Of a stretch of 64,000 nucleotides of DNA, positions 48,707 through 58,931 are shown in pieces. The position numbers and the translations under genes are program-made. The number at the start of each line of letters is the position of its first letter. The stretch's first letter is position 1. The notes under the pieces were generated by a model. That model was not told the DNA's origin. It made no database searches and saw only the letters and a program-made list of their open reading frames with translations. Source of the stretch: Manduca sexta (Eukaryota; Arthropoda; Insecta; Lepidoptera; Sphingidae); the NCBI RefSeq assembly GCF_014839805.1, contig NC_051140.1:15831826-15895825 (forward strand), given 5' to 3'.

Positions 48707-48890
48707 GTTGTCCACGTAAGTGTGTCGCGTTCCGGGATCAGCCTGTGCACATCCGGTTCCAATAGGCCGACATAATTGTGTCGACTGCCGAGGGGTAATC
48801 ATCTCTCGTCAGTCGACATTCTATTGGATCCTACTGAACTTAAAATCTGGTGCAGTGAGGGCACTTTGTCGTGCTCGTATTAGGAAAACC
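48707..48890 (+). repeat. Interspersed repeat A, copy 2
   Basis: The better preserved partner of 44-221: TCCACGTAAGTGTGTCGCG, TTCCGGGATCAGCCTGTGC, ACATCCGGTTCCAATAGGCC, GACATAATTGTGTCGACTGC, TCTCGTCAGTCGACATTC, TATTGGATCCTACTGAAC, CTGGTGCAGTGAGGGCAC. The 75-codon open frame over it is incidental. Confidence 0.65.
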
Positions 48891-50493
48891 CTAACAGTAG
48901 TCGTACAAAATAAAACCTTGTTTCAAAAAATACAAATACCATTTTAGAATGTAGGTATTCTAGTCAAAGTAACTAAAATAAAGGATGCAGCTGGGATGCC
49001 GTGACCAATCCCCGATAGCGCGGCTTCGTTGAGCAATCCGACCGATAATACCAGAATAATCCCACACACCTAACGGCCAATTTAAATTGTAAATAGTTAT
49101 TCTTATTGCAAATCTTTTCTTATATACCTAGGTTATCTCAAAATTATGATTTGAATATGTTTTTTGTTCTAAATTATATATTTATGGGCGTTGACATTGG
49201 GCCGTAAGGCCGGTGATACCAACATAACCATCCCACTCACCCTCCAAGTGTTGGTAGCGATAACGCGTTTTTTCCCCGCGAAAAAAAAATGTCTTATTGC
49301 AGTAGTACGTGGAGAAGAATGTATATTACAATAATATTATCTAGAATGTTTTAAAATTACGATGTTTTTGTTCTAAATTATAGATTTCAGATGTCTTATT
49401 GATGTAGTACGTGAAAACTATATTACAGTACAAAAAAATAATACGTGAAATTTCAAATTCAATTAGATGTACTAACAAACCTATGTATACGAACACCCAA
49501 AAATGTCCAACCCGTGGTAAAACCAATCTTATATTTAAAGAAAAAAACACAACGTGTCATCAACTCGTTTACACGTACGTAACATTCATGAAAGCTGAAT
49601 ACCCTTCGCTGTCATGAACCCTGCACGGGTATCCCTGCGGCTAATTACCACAATTCAACCCTATAATGCCGACTTTAGTAGGAATTAGTACGGTAAGGTG
49701 GTCGTTTTATCTAGCTCGTGTAGCAGAATCACCGTCCGCCATAACGCTCCAGCTGATAGCCAAGCAAGTTTTTGATTACTGCATCCGAGTATTTTGTTTG
49801 AAGCGGCTGTTTTACCCCGGCCCTGTATGACGCTGGATTCTCCTTTTTGTTATATTTTTTTACATTTTAAAACATGGAGTTTTCGAATCGTACTCGTTTT
49901 TAGTTTCTGGTTTGAACAATAGTGGAAAATATAGAGAATATTAATACATCGGACTCGAAACAAAATGGCAGACTACCAGGTTTTTAAAATAAGAATATTA
50001 CCGGCTACATAAAATCACTTTTGTAACATTTTATTCTATGAAAATTCACATTCAGCTGTTTGGTCAGATGGCAGGTGTTAACCAAAATGTATTCTTAGAT
50101 AAGGTTAATTCTAACAGCTGATGAGCGCCTTTAAGATATTACAAACCATAATTTTATTCTACAGTCTCATGGTACAAATGATATCACAACTACAACCTGG
50201 CTTATTATAATGTTACTTTAGGATTGTGTGAAATCAAAATACACTATTTTGTAACGATAATCACTGAGCTACGAGTAATCGAAGCTTGAACTTTGCTATT
50301 TAATGAATGAGTTCGCATGCTATTAATTTTACCTTTGCTGAACATTTTTACGTGATATTAAATGAGCTCGTATTAATATACGTAATCTTCGTAATCGAAG
50401 CGCTTTTGTATCAAATATTATACATACTTTGAATTGTATGATTAACAATATTTTTATCACATCTTTGCGAAATCTTCGCTATTTTGTGTAATT
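48891..50493. other. Intronic sequence without recognised genes
   Basis: 49190-49280 and 49600-49830 are slightly GC-richer (GGGCCGTAAGGCCGG; CTGCACGGGTATCCCTGCGGC, split) and resemble worn repeat DNA. Overlapping open frames near 49341-49617 are on opposite strands and neither looks like a protein. Confidence 0.3.
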
Positions 50494-50676
50494 CTAGCTT
50501 TTACTCGCCGCTTCGTCTACATGAAAAAAATTTTTTAGGGACAAAAGCAGCATATAGCATTCATGAAACTTCCTATTAGTGAACATAATTTCAAAATCGG
50601 TTTAGTAGTTACTGAGATAAGCCCGTTCAAACAAACCAACTCTTCAGCTTTAAACATAATATATTATTATAGAGAA
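50494..50676 (-). repeat. Helitron-like short element
   Basis: Read on minus: TCTATAATAATATATTATG, AAGCTGAAGAGTTGGTTTG, TTGAACGGGCTTATCTCAG, AACTACTAAACCGATTTTG, ... ACGAAGCGGCGAGTAAAAG CTAG. Start TC and end CTAG fit the family. The AAGCTGAAGAGTT...TTGTTTGAACG block is shared with the element at 63006. Confidence 0.55.
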
Positions 50677-51070
50677 AGAAGTAAATATTTTAGTAGGTAG
50701 TACGTGGTTTTACTAATTTGTTTTAAATAGGAAATAATCTCTGGTTCTATGAACAAATTCAAAAAAAATCATTCATTAGACAACGGATGTAAATTTTCAT
50801 AATATCATGAAATAGAATTAAGCTCGACGAGCTGTTAGTAAATTAGTTGCGCTGCCTACCCTTTGCAACAAAAGGAATATTAAACCTTAAGCCCATCAAT
50901 TTTCTATTATCAATGAACTGAATAACAATACCATAATAATGGCAGAGCGAAATGCGCGTATAAAGGAGTTACGATAGCATTCATCTTGTAAACGAGGCTC
51001 AATGGCTTACAGTACTAGATGCTGACTATAAATCTCGCAGATTCCTTCAAGGGTTTCACTATAAAAACCT
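50677..51070. other. Intronic sequence without recognised features
   Basis: Nothing identifiable. Confidence 0.3.
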
Positions 51071-51474
51071 CAGTAATGGACACCTCGCATAGCTTTTGAT
51101 TTGTGCTCCTTTGTGCTCCTTCTTGAATGAGAATGATTCGGGCTAATTCTTTGTAATAATTGTTAATTGTTTTTTTAAACTTCATGGTTGGTTGTTCTGT
51201 ACTTGACATATTGATTTTTTCCTTTATATCCGGTGAAGTTCTGGAATATTCTGTGGCTGGCAAATAAATTTATAATTTATGTAAAGAAATGTGAGGTCAA
51301 TAATTGTCTTCTGTCTTTATACAGCAAAGTATTTAAATATGTTCGTATTAAATAAAACCCCGGTAATGGACACCGTGCATAGCTTTTGATTTGTGCTCCT
51401 TCTTAAATGAGAATGATTCAGACTAAGTCTTCGTGATAATTGTTATTTGTTTTCTTAAAATTCATGGTTGGTTG
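51071..51474. repeat. Direct duplication of a roughly 115-125 bp block
   Basis: GTAATGGACACC.CGCATAGC, TTTTGATTTGTGCTCC, TTCTT.AATGAGAATGATTC, GATAATTGTTA and TTCATGGTTGGTTG occur in the same order at 51071-51196 and 51361-51474, with about 165 bp between. The first copy has an extra TTTGTGCTCC unit. The minus-strand 82-codon frame at 51015-51263 covers copy 1, but copy 2 has stops in that frame. Confidence 0.75.
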
Positions 51475-53151
51475 ACATAAAGTTAACTTAATCCCAAGAT
51501 AACTTTTTGGTACTTTCAAAAAAGAGTTTTAGTATAATATGGTTTCTTTACTAAGCTATCCAGGTTTTACGATATCCACATATCTAATCCTAGCAATCTC
51601 CAAAGTGTATGTAAATACTTTTCATACATAAACATGACCATCGATCGGCAGCAGATGTTTCGTGAGTGATGGCTTGCAAGTCCAGCGCGATGTTTCGGAA
51701 TTTATTTTTATTTTCACTAAATACCATTACAGCTGAAGCCGGGATAGGCAGAGATATAATGAGTATAATACGCATAATATATTGGATATGTGCTGACTAA
51801 AAAAGGTAGTACGAAACTGAATCTGTCTAACAATCTAATAGACGCCAAATGTTGTTAATAGTTTTTTTTTTGTTTATCATTAATTAAACAGGTGAAATCG
51901 AAAGTATAATTTTCTCTTGCCACCAATGGTCCAGTCTTGTAGGTATTAGGATGGATGTACTTATAGACTTTCTGTTAGGCAAATTATATTTGTCGCAACG
52001 TGGGAAGCAAACCCGCGACTCGTTTCTCGGCCAGCTTGCTGTCAACAGCGTTATGGATTCTGTAGTTTATTATAATTCCATAAAATGTAGAATTTACATA
52101 TTATACCTAACTAATAAATAAAATAAACTTATAAGTTAGAGGTCAAATTAGTGCTTAATGCAATTTAAAAGGTATTCTATCACTCCTACATTTAATTCCA
52201 CAAAGAACCAAGTAATTTCATTATTGTTCTCTGGAAAACTTTCTTCTATTTGATTACTTTTTGAAACTCTAGCGTACTGAGATGAAGTAAAAATATTTGT
52301 TTGTAGGCAAATGACTCTAACAAATAAACACAATTTGCGTACCAATTTGATAAAAATAAATATCTTTCTTCTATATCATTACTCGCTCCAACAAGACGCT
52401 ATTCTAGGTATATTATCATTTTCATAAAGTACCTAAAATATTAAAAAAATAATATCTCTACTTATTAATTTATGGAATAATATTATACATTTTGAAATGC
52501 AACACTGAAACTTTTCTAACGTATTTTTGCGAGTTCTCGTTGAATTGATAATGTATCCAAAATCTCTAAAGCAATTTAATACATAGTAAATCAACAAGCT
52601 AATCGGCCGGTACACTCCATAAATATATTACGAGTTTGCTGCAGTTGGCAGTTTGCGATAAACACGTAGTATCTCTATAGTCTGGCATTTCGGCTGATTA
52701 ACCGCGGAATTAATAATTAACGTCTATAAAATTATAAAATATATCTGTTATGCATGATTAAAAATACAAAATAATAGCATAAGTTTGTATCATAGTATAG
52801 CAGATTATTATTCTGCTGGTAGGGGATTATAAGGTAATGGTATTTTTTGTTAAGATACGACATTCGTCCGTAGAGAAATACTGAACATGTTGGCTCGTTT
52901 GGGGAAGTCGCGTTATAGTTAGTCAGTCGTTATAGTATGATCATCGAGGCATCTTTTGTTAATCTATTACATTTTACTAGTATCTTACCAGGTTCAATGT
53001 TTCCACTTTATCGTTTGGTCCAAAACAATAACAGAACACTCTTACTTCTATTTTATCGCAGTATCGCTAAGAACTGATATTTAATAAAAAATAAATGCGT
53101 TAAAATCAGATTTTTGTTTAGGGAAAAATAGCCCTTATAAACTCAAACTCT
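51475..53151. other. Intronic sequence upstream of the coding exon
   Basis: AT-rich, no mobile elements recognised. A polypyrimidine stretch (CTCTTTTTGTTCC) leads into the acceptor at 53161-53162. Confidence 0.35.
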
Positions 53152-53162
53152 TTTTGTTCCAG

Positions 53163-53330
53163 AATGTCGCGGCTTGGTTTGTTAAGTGCGGGGTGAGGTG
53201 AAGTGAGGAAGGGGCGCGATGAGCGCTCCCGAGCCTCTGGTGCTGCAAGCACTGCAGGGCCACACGCAGCAAAGTGACAAGTGGCCTGGACCGCGCGCTG
53301 TCAAGATATACGTCGCTTCTGTTTACAATG
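53163..53330 (+). CDS. Exon 2: start codon and N-terminus of a DUF4062/NACHT-WD-like protein
   Basis: The exon opens after acceptor CTTTTTGTTCCAG and ends at CAATG|GTACGA, a weak but usable donor. ATG at 53219 (GGGCGCG before it) starts 37 codons plus one base: MSAPEPLVLQALQGHTQQSD, then KWPGPRAVKIYVASVYN. I chose this donor because joining to 54089 gives an uninterrupted, protein-like continuation; reading on past it runs into repeat B. GC content jumps relative to the intron, typical of coding sequence here. A 10-codon upstream ORF (53164-53196) precedes the start. The KIYVASVYN strand plus the next exon resembles the first strand and helix of DUF4062, found at the N-terminus of NWD1/2, qui-1, TEP1 and nephrocystin-3-like proteins, which act as cytoplasmic NTPase scaffolds. 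Confidence 0.7.
53164..53196 (+). promoter_or_regulatory. Upstream ORF in the coding exon's leader
   Basis: ATG at the second base of exon 2, ten codons (MSRLGLLSAG), stop 53194-53196, 22 nt before the main ATG and in a different frame. With the 17-codon uORF in exon 1 it would lower initiation at the main start if the leader is as inferred. Confidence 0.4.
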
Positions 53331-54088
53331 GTACGATTTTAAAGTCCGCTGGTAGGTCTCTCAAAGGGGCCGTCAGGGTAGCTACCATCGCAATGTGTAT
53401 TTCTACCTTCAGGCATGCATTGTTGTATTCCAGTTTCGATGATATTGTAGACAGGGTAATTACTGGGCATGGTTACAGGCTGTATCAGGGTGACGAGGGC
53501 AGTGGAATGCCTCGAAGTCCTTTATAATTAAAAGTACTGTAATATTGCTACTATTTGAAGGCGGATGTACCGCTTACCAACAGGAGAGAGCAGCATACTT
53601 ATCGCATGGTATAAATGCAATAATTTTGTATACGAACAGAGAGCTGCAAAGTTAATTTATCACTATTAAAAAGTTTCTTCAAAGTACAAGTTGTAATAAC
53701 TGACAGTTTACTGACGGTACATATAGAGATACAAAAGTTATTGGCTTCTACTCATTAAAAGTCCGTATTCAAAACGACTCCGCTAGGTAAAATGCAAGAG
53801 CACTCGAATTGAATAAGTTTCAGAAGTCGTCTGACTTATAACCAACTAAATCAAAAGGAATACCCACTTCATTCAAAGACTTTGTGAATACTGTCATAAA
53901 TTGTAAATAATACAGTTAATGACTCCTTTGGTTAATATTCAAGATTAATTTTATATTACTTAAGAGAATGCCATAAATAGAAATATAAATCAAACAATTA
54001 TAGGTAGGAATATGATAACAGAGAAAGCCGTTAAAGTCTGTATTACAAAAACAATTGTAAGGCCTGTTAACAAAGATTATTATTGCAG
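53331..54088 (+). other. Intron 2
   Basis: 758 bp between GTACGA and TTATTATTGCAG. Its 5' half is occupied by repeat B (53340-53625). The intron splits a codon after its first base. Confidence 0.6.
53340..53625 (+). repeat. Interspersed repeat B, nearly complete copy
   Basis: GGTAGCTACCATCGCAATGTG, TATTTCTACCTTCAGGCATGC, ATTGTTGTATTCCAGTTTCG, GTAGACAGGGTAATTACTGGGC, split, GCAGTGGAATGCC, TATTGCTACTATTTGAAGGCGG, GTACCGCTTACCAACAGG and a terminal TGCAATAATTTT. It starts within 10 bp of the exon 2 donor. Confidence 0.55.
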
Positions 54089-54168
54089 AGTTCCGTGAGG
54101 AGAGACGTCAAATCCTCGAGATGGTCGGCCCCGAGTTACAGTCCACTTACGATGATAGATATATTGAG
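54089..54168 (+). CDS. Exon 3 of the DUF4062/NACHT-WD-like gene
   Basis: 80 nt between TTATTGCAG and GAG|GTAATA, both good splice sites. Joined to the single base left from exon 2 it gives 27 codons without a stop: EFREERRQILEMVGPEL then QSTYDDRYIE, ending in phase 0. The E(F)REERR.IL...GPEL helix after KIYVASVYN fits the pattern S...F..ER..L....PEL of DUF4062. Codon use (CGT, CGA, CTC, GGC) is more balanced than the flanks. Following residues, expected to be a strand carrying V.FVDMH or similar, are not in the window: no matching exon was found up to 64000. Confidence 0.75.
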
Positions 54169-56679
54169 GTAATATTATTATGTTTAACTAATATTACATT
54201 TTCCAGGATGTTTGTGTTTCTTGTTTTGTAAACGTTCAAATCGTATGTTACCGCAACTATTATGATCCTAGGTTTTATGTCGCAAGAGCGTATGTTGAAT
54301 ATTTTATTTATTTAATTACAAATCATAGCACTTACATTATGTGGGTTATTACAACTGAGTTAGAATGCGCACTAAGTTTAGAACTTGTATCGCGTATCCT
54401 TTACAAACCAGTAACAATAATTAAATTTGTCAGACTTTAGTTCGAAGTCTCAAAGTTACAAAAAAAGAAAACAAATAACAATAAAAATAATATTAGCTAC
54501 AAAATATGAAAGAAGTAAGTTCTTCAATTTTCTCACAAAGAACATTAAATTCTTTGATATGTTGAACTAGATATTCGTGGCTACACTTGGGACGTGGAAT
54601 CAATGAGATCTTATGTTTCAGCTTTAGATCAAACAATAAAATATGTCTAATATATATGAATCAACGAACCCACGCGATTAACCCGAGATAGAAAATTGTG
54701 CGTGATAAGCGATCGACTTACAGTCTACTAGCTCTTGTAAACACAAAACATAAGCTTGGCAAACCTTTAGATTGCTTGTATAATTCAATGTATAAAGCAA
54801 ATAGATATTAATATATTATGAACGTAGACGTATGAACTCGCATTTTCATCCTTTAACATTCAGCTACCTTTACTAAACTATAAACAAAATGATTTCATTT
54901 TGCATATTCGTTTGACCCTGTGGACGGAGTTTTTCACAAATAGAAAGTTATGCATGCCCGATATTTCCATCTCTTGGTCACGTAAAGGATAAAAATACAA
55001 AAATGATTTCGTGTTACCTCCAATTTCCACAAGTATCGAACCGTTTGGAGGCACGTACCAACTGTTTATTTTAGGGAGATACGTAAAGTTTGGACACTCG
55101 GGCTTCGCGTGCGATTTATAGGCCATACTTCAAAGAAGTGGCCATGCTTTTATAAGAGCCAGGCTACAGCTAAGTGACTATAGATTTGAACAGAATATTT
55201 CTGTTGCATTTCGTGCGCTCAGCTTATCGAGGGCTTTTTTTATCTATCTTTTTAAGTATCTAGACTAACCTTTTCTTCAAAGGTTACAATTCAACAGCGT
55301 ACTTAATATTCGTCTAGCATTATCACTTAATAACACATGCTTACTTTCAATAACCTTATATTATTACAAATTGAATACATGAATACATGACAAAACTATC
55401 AGAAAACTTATTAGCTTGCTTGTGTCATGATGATCGCTCGGGACATCGACAACCATTGAAGCTAACATTGCTAAAGTGCACTAAAGTGGTCTCGATGACC
55501 ATGATATTTGAATGTTAGAGACAACAGAGTTTGTAAATATGGGCAAAGGACGTGTTTGTTACATACTGAATTAAGATTTATCCATGAAAAGCTCTCCGCG
55601 CATTGATTGCCGCGTTTGCTCACGTTAGACCAAAAACGTGTGCAAATGAACATTTCTAATGCTGATGACGTAGTTTGTATGCAACTATGTATGTATGCAA
55701 CAACTAACAATCCATGTTTTGGAGAAGTGTGTACACCTTTTAGGAAACTATGTAGAAAATGATTAATAAATAAAAAAATATATATTCTTATATCTTTTTT
55801 AGGTCGGAAACATTAAGACCACGTAGTTCTTTAACTTTTTTGGCTCTACTACTTACTACATCAACTAACGTCGCTTATGCCAACAAAACACGTCTGAATA
55901 AAATTATTCCTTTATACAAGTAGCAAGAATTTGCCTTACGGTGTTATCTAGTGTTTTTTGATATTAAGTTAATAGTTGCCAAATTATTCATAGGAAGTTT
56001 TGCTTCTTAATTCATATTTCGATATCAATTTTGCACACCTTATTTTAATTTAATTTGTTATATAACGCTATGGATTGAATAAAGATGTATCATAAAATTG
56101 TGAATGAATCTTCGTAAAGAATTGGAATTATTTATAAGTAAAACAACGGCTCGCATTGGTATTTTATATTGAATCGTTTTATTGATTGATGTTTACTCTT
56201 TGTATTTGACGAAACGGCGTATAAAATATGAATACACGTATTCTTCAAATACATTCAACTTTTAAAAGTACTTATACTTTTGTCTATGCTTATAAACATA
56301 AATATAGTTTTTAATAACGCAAACTATTCCATATTATCGTGAGTACACAACATCCAATATAAGTGGAAAAAGGTCTGCCATATTTTGCAAAACGACAGCA
56401 AAGCGTCGAAAGAAAAAAGAAGATGGACGACACATGTTTGCAATGAATTACTTCGCAATAGCAACATAAATCACAACGTGACGCACATAAATAAATACAG
56501 TTGCAAAACTAAAAGGGATTGTTACTAACTACATAGGTGTTACTGGCAAACTTCTGGACCGAAGTTTCTGTTTGAGCACGATAACTGGGAGAATTTAGGT
56601 GGACCGGTCGATACAAACTTAGTTAGCATATGTGTAAAGCAATGCATAATGTTATAGTTACTCTTATGTATATAATAAT
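54169..56679. other. Intron 3, proximal part
   Basis: AT-rich with no recognised mobile element. It contains an unassigned minus-strand open frame (54878-55126) and one (55471-55710) that looks incidental. No third coding exon of the host gene was recognised. Confidence 0.4.
54878..55126 (-). CDS. Unassigned 82-codon open frame
   Basis: Encodes MAYKSHAKPECPNFTYLPKI, then NSWYVPPNGSILVEIGGNTK, SFLYFYPLRDQEMEISGMHN, and a basic, cysteine-containing end. Residue composition (P, G, W, Y) is more protein-like than other short frames here and codon use includes GC-ending codons in the first half. I recognise no family, and there is no repeat or splice context that supports it. It could be a captured exon fragment or chance. 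Confidence 0.15.
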   Translation of the reverse strand: MAYKSHAKPECPNFTYLPKINSWYVPPNGSILVEIGGNTKSFLYFYPLRDQEMEISGMHNFLFVKNSVHRVKRICKMKSFCL

Positions 56680-57006
56680 AATAATAATATCAGCCCTGTA
56701 TTATATACTTGCCCACTGCTGAGCACGGGCCTCCTCTACTACTGAGAGAGATTAGGCCTTAGTCCACCACGCTGGTCCAGTACGGATTGGTAGACTTCAC
56801 ACACCTTCGAAATTCCTATAGAGAACTTCTCAGATGTGCAGGTTTCCTCACGATGTTTTCCTTCACCGTTAAAGCGAACGATAAATTCACAAAGAATACA
56901 CACATGATTTTTTTTAGAAAAGTCAGAGGTGTGTGCCCTTGGGTTTTGAACCTACGGACATTCGTCTCGGCAGTCCGTTCCACAACCAACTAGGCCATCG
57001 CCGCTT
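56680..57006 (-). mobile_element. SINE family 2, full length
   Basis: Reference copy for the family. On minus: head AGCGGCGATGGCCTAGTTGG (A box), B box-like GGTTCAAAACCC near 56944-56955, CACACCTCTGACTTTTCTAAA, TTTAACGGTGAAGGAAAACAT, CGTGAGGAAACCTGCACATC, TCTATAGGAATTTCGAAGG, GGACTAAGGCCTAATCTCTC, GAGGAGGCCCGTGCTCAGC, GTGGGCAAGTATATAATACA, GGGCTG and an (ATT)n tail at the left. Polymerase III boxes and tail are intact, so it is one of the youngest insertions. The plus-strand open frame at 56787-56993 is incidental. Confidence 0.88.
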
Positions 57007-57057
57007 TTTTTTATGTATGTTTACTTTTATGTATGTTTATGTATTATTAAATATCCT

Positions 57058-57176
57058 TATGCACCTACCTTATTTATCTCTGCACCACCCTTAGGTTGAC
57101 TGGGAGAGAATGCCTTTGGCATTAAGTCCGCCGATATACATGTTATGTATATAAAGTGCAAATAAATAAATAACCA
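57058..57176 (+). repeat. LINE 3' end
   Basis: GCACCTACCTTATTTATCTC, CACCCTTAGGTTGACTGGGAG, the hairpin ATGCCTTTGGCAT, TAAGTCCGCC, then ATAAAGTGCAAATAAATAAATAA, a repeated-A tail. The order AGGTTG.CTGG.AGAGA-hairpin-AAG.CCGCC-(AAATA)n is a familiar lepidopteran non-LTR 3' UTR. It has no coding part and lies next to SINE family 2. Confidence 0.65.
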
Positions 57177-57179
57177 TTT

Positions 57180-57948
57180 TCAGATCGAAAATGTGTTTAG
57201 AACCATTTTTTGGACTTTTACACGCAAGCAGCCGCATACGCAGCCGGTAAAATGTGTAACAGACAAGAGCAGAGGTTAATGCTTAAATATTTATTTTTAT
57301 CACTCGCTCGCACATGTGCCATTCTAACCAAACCTAACCAACTAGAGGTTTGTGTGTACTTTTTCAAAAGTAAGTAATCTTTTTCAACAGTTGGTCGAAG
57401 AGTCTGTAAAACACAATAACAATGTGTTTTCTTTGTCCGTCATATTATATTTACAAAACATACATACAGAACAAAATCTATTTACTTCACACATTGCGGG
57501 TAGACCAGTTGGTATTCTATACAATTCCTAGATATTGTACTCATTGGTTAGGTAAAGTATATAATCGACATTAATATCTATAATATTTCATGCCTGGACG
57601 CCCCGGACATTCTATAGAATGTTACTCACATTTTGGCTTTTTTGAATAAAACAACAAGATAATACTTTCTTTATTAAATTTCATAAGTATATGAAATGCC
57701 AAATCTATGCGAATTTTAATAAATATTCCAAGGCTAAGAAATGAATAAAACGTAACCAGGATCATTTTCTTCGTTGAAACGTTAAGGCTCTTAAAGCTCA
57801 CCGAGTGAAGCAGATTAGTAGATTAGGTACGTCCCGAAAACGTTTTGAAGCCTCGCAGCAGGAATTAAGAAATCGGTCTTAGAAGCCCAAAGGCTTAATA
57901 ACCACAATACCGCGTCATTAGTATACAAATAATAACAGACTATAAATT
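57180..57948. other. Intronic/unassigned sequence
   Basis: No features recognised beyond AT-rich sequence. Confidence 0.35.
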
Positions 57949-57949
57949 A

Positions 57950-58494
57950 CTAGCTTTTGCTCGCGGCTTCGCTCGCGTGAAGGAGTTTTCTGGGATAATT
58001 TTTTTCCGACTTACTTGATATGTATCGTTATATTATGACCAAATTACACAAAATCGTTATAAATTGTAGTCTATGTTTTATTCTGATGTAAGACCAATAT
58101 TACTGTAAAGTTTCGTCCAAACCCGTTCAGTAGTTTTTTCGTGAAAGGGGAACAAACATACATCCATACATCTATCCCCACAAACTTTTGTATCTATATA
58201 TATAAAAATGAATCCCTATTTCCCTTGGTCACGCCATCACGCGTGAACGGCTGGACCGATTTCACTTTTTTTTGTTTTGTTTTTTATTGTCAGGGGAAGG
58301 TTCTTATGAAAGAAAAAAATCAAAAAATTGCGCGGAAAATTAGAAAATTTAAGAAAACTTAACGAAAATATTAATTTTATGAAACTGTCAATTTTTTTAA
58401 ATAACTGTCAGCGATTGACAGAATGAGCGCTGCAAATTCATAGCTAAGACGGGACGACGTCTGTCGGGTCAACTAGTTTATAATATTAGTAGGA
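57950..58494 (-). mobile_element. Helitron-like element carrying a nested Helitron
   Basis: On minus it starts TCCTACTAATATTATAAA (complement at 58477-58494), is interrupted by 58193-58476, resumes TACAAAAGTTTGTGGGGA, continues through CTACTGAACGGGTTTGGACG and ends GCGAAGCCGCGAGCAAAAGCTAG before T (57949-57960). A|TC and CTAG|T borders fit a Helitron, although the internal sequence also resembles lepidopteran LINE tails. Non-coding. Confidence 0.6.
58193..58476 (+). mobile_element. Non-autonomous Helitron, nested
   Basis: 284 bp. It begins TCTATATATATAAAAATGAATC after host A (58192), has ACGGCTGGACCGATTTCAC, and ends GTCTGTCGGGTCAACTAG before host T (58477). No target duplication. Excising it rejoins ...CTTTTGTA and TTTATAATATT..., which restores the flanking element's own sequence, so both ends are exact. 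This is the Lep1-like class. Confidence 0.8.
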
Positions 58495-58728
58495 TATTTT
58501 AGAAAATAAAATAAATTTTGCAACGACTAATCATTTTCGTTGTAAAAAATGTTAATTAGGTTTCAAAACGAATAAAAAAAACATTACGAATACCTAAAAG
58601 TCATTTTAAAAAATTTGATGCAATTTTAACTTGTTAGTTATTCGAGATTTAAAAGTAATTAGTTTTGAACTCCTAAATAGGATCGGGGTTACTACATTTT
58701 TTGTTTCGTTTTTAGAGATACCTTTAAT
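58495..58728. other. Short AT-rich spacer
   Basis: Nothing recognised; includes the AT (58727-58728) proposed as target duplication of the next element. Confidence 0.4.
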
Positions 58729-58741
58729 TGGGTATTTGACA
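58729..58741 (+). repeat. Left terminal inverted repeat
   Basis: TGGGTATTTGACA. Because the flank is AATT, the exact boundary could shift by two bases. Confidence 0.75.
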
Positions 58742-58923
58742 TAGTAAAGAAATAAATAAATTTGGTATTGAAGATTATATAATTTAAGGTGTTAATTAAG
58801 AATATTTGACTTAAATTACAAATAAAAATTACTAAATATTTTATTTTCCTAAATAAAAATAAGAGTTTTTGAATCTGTGCATCATTTACAAGAAACGTCT
58901 CAAGCGACCAAGACTAGAGAACG

Positions 58924-58931
58924 TGACGTCA
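58924..58931 (+). promoter_or_regulatory. TGACGTCA (CRE-like) site, left
   Basis: A perfect palindromic CREB/ATF-type octamer 17 bp before the first ATG of the nuclease gene and about 195 bp from the left end. The mirror site is at 61332-61339. Confidence 0.45.

Larger units (their letters stand above)
3593..53162 (+). other. Putative giant first intron (about 49.6 kb)
   Basis: Bounded by GTAAGTAA at 3593 and TTTTTGTTCCAG at 53152-53162. I found no conserved coding exon inside it; open frames of 60-120 codons occur on both strands at about the density expected for AT-rich DNA and most do not resemble proteins. The interval holds dispersed mobile elements, one tRNA gene and scattered GC-richer patches listed separately. 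That it is one intron is inference; unrecognised leader exons or independent small genes could lie in it. Confidence 0.4.

Noticed and set aside
51015..51263. 82-codon minus-strand frame
   Set aside because: The duplicated copy at 51361-51474 has stops in the same frame, so the frame is not maintained.
53331..53527. Continuation of the open frame from exon 2 (102 codons in all)
   Set aside because: After 53330 the frame enters repeat B; the donor there and the clean in-frame join to 54089 argue that the extra residues are intronic.
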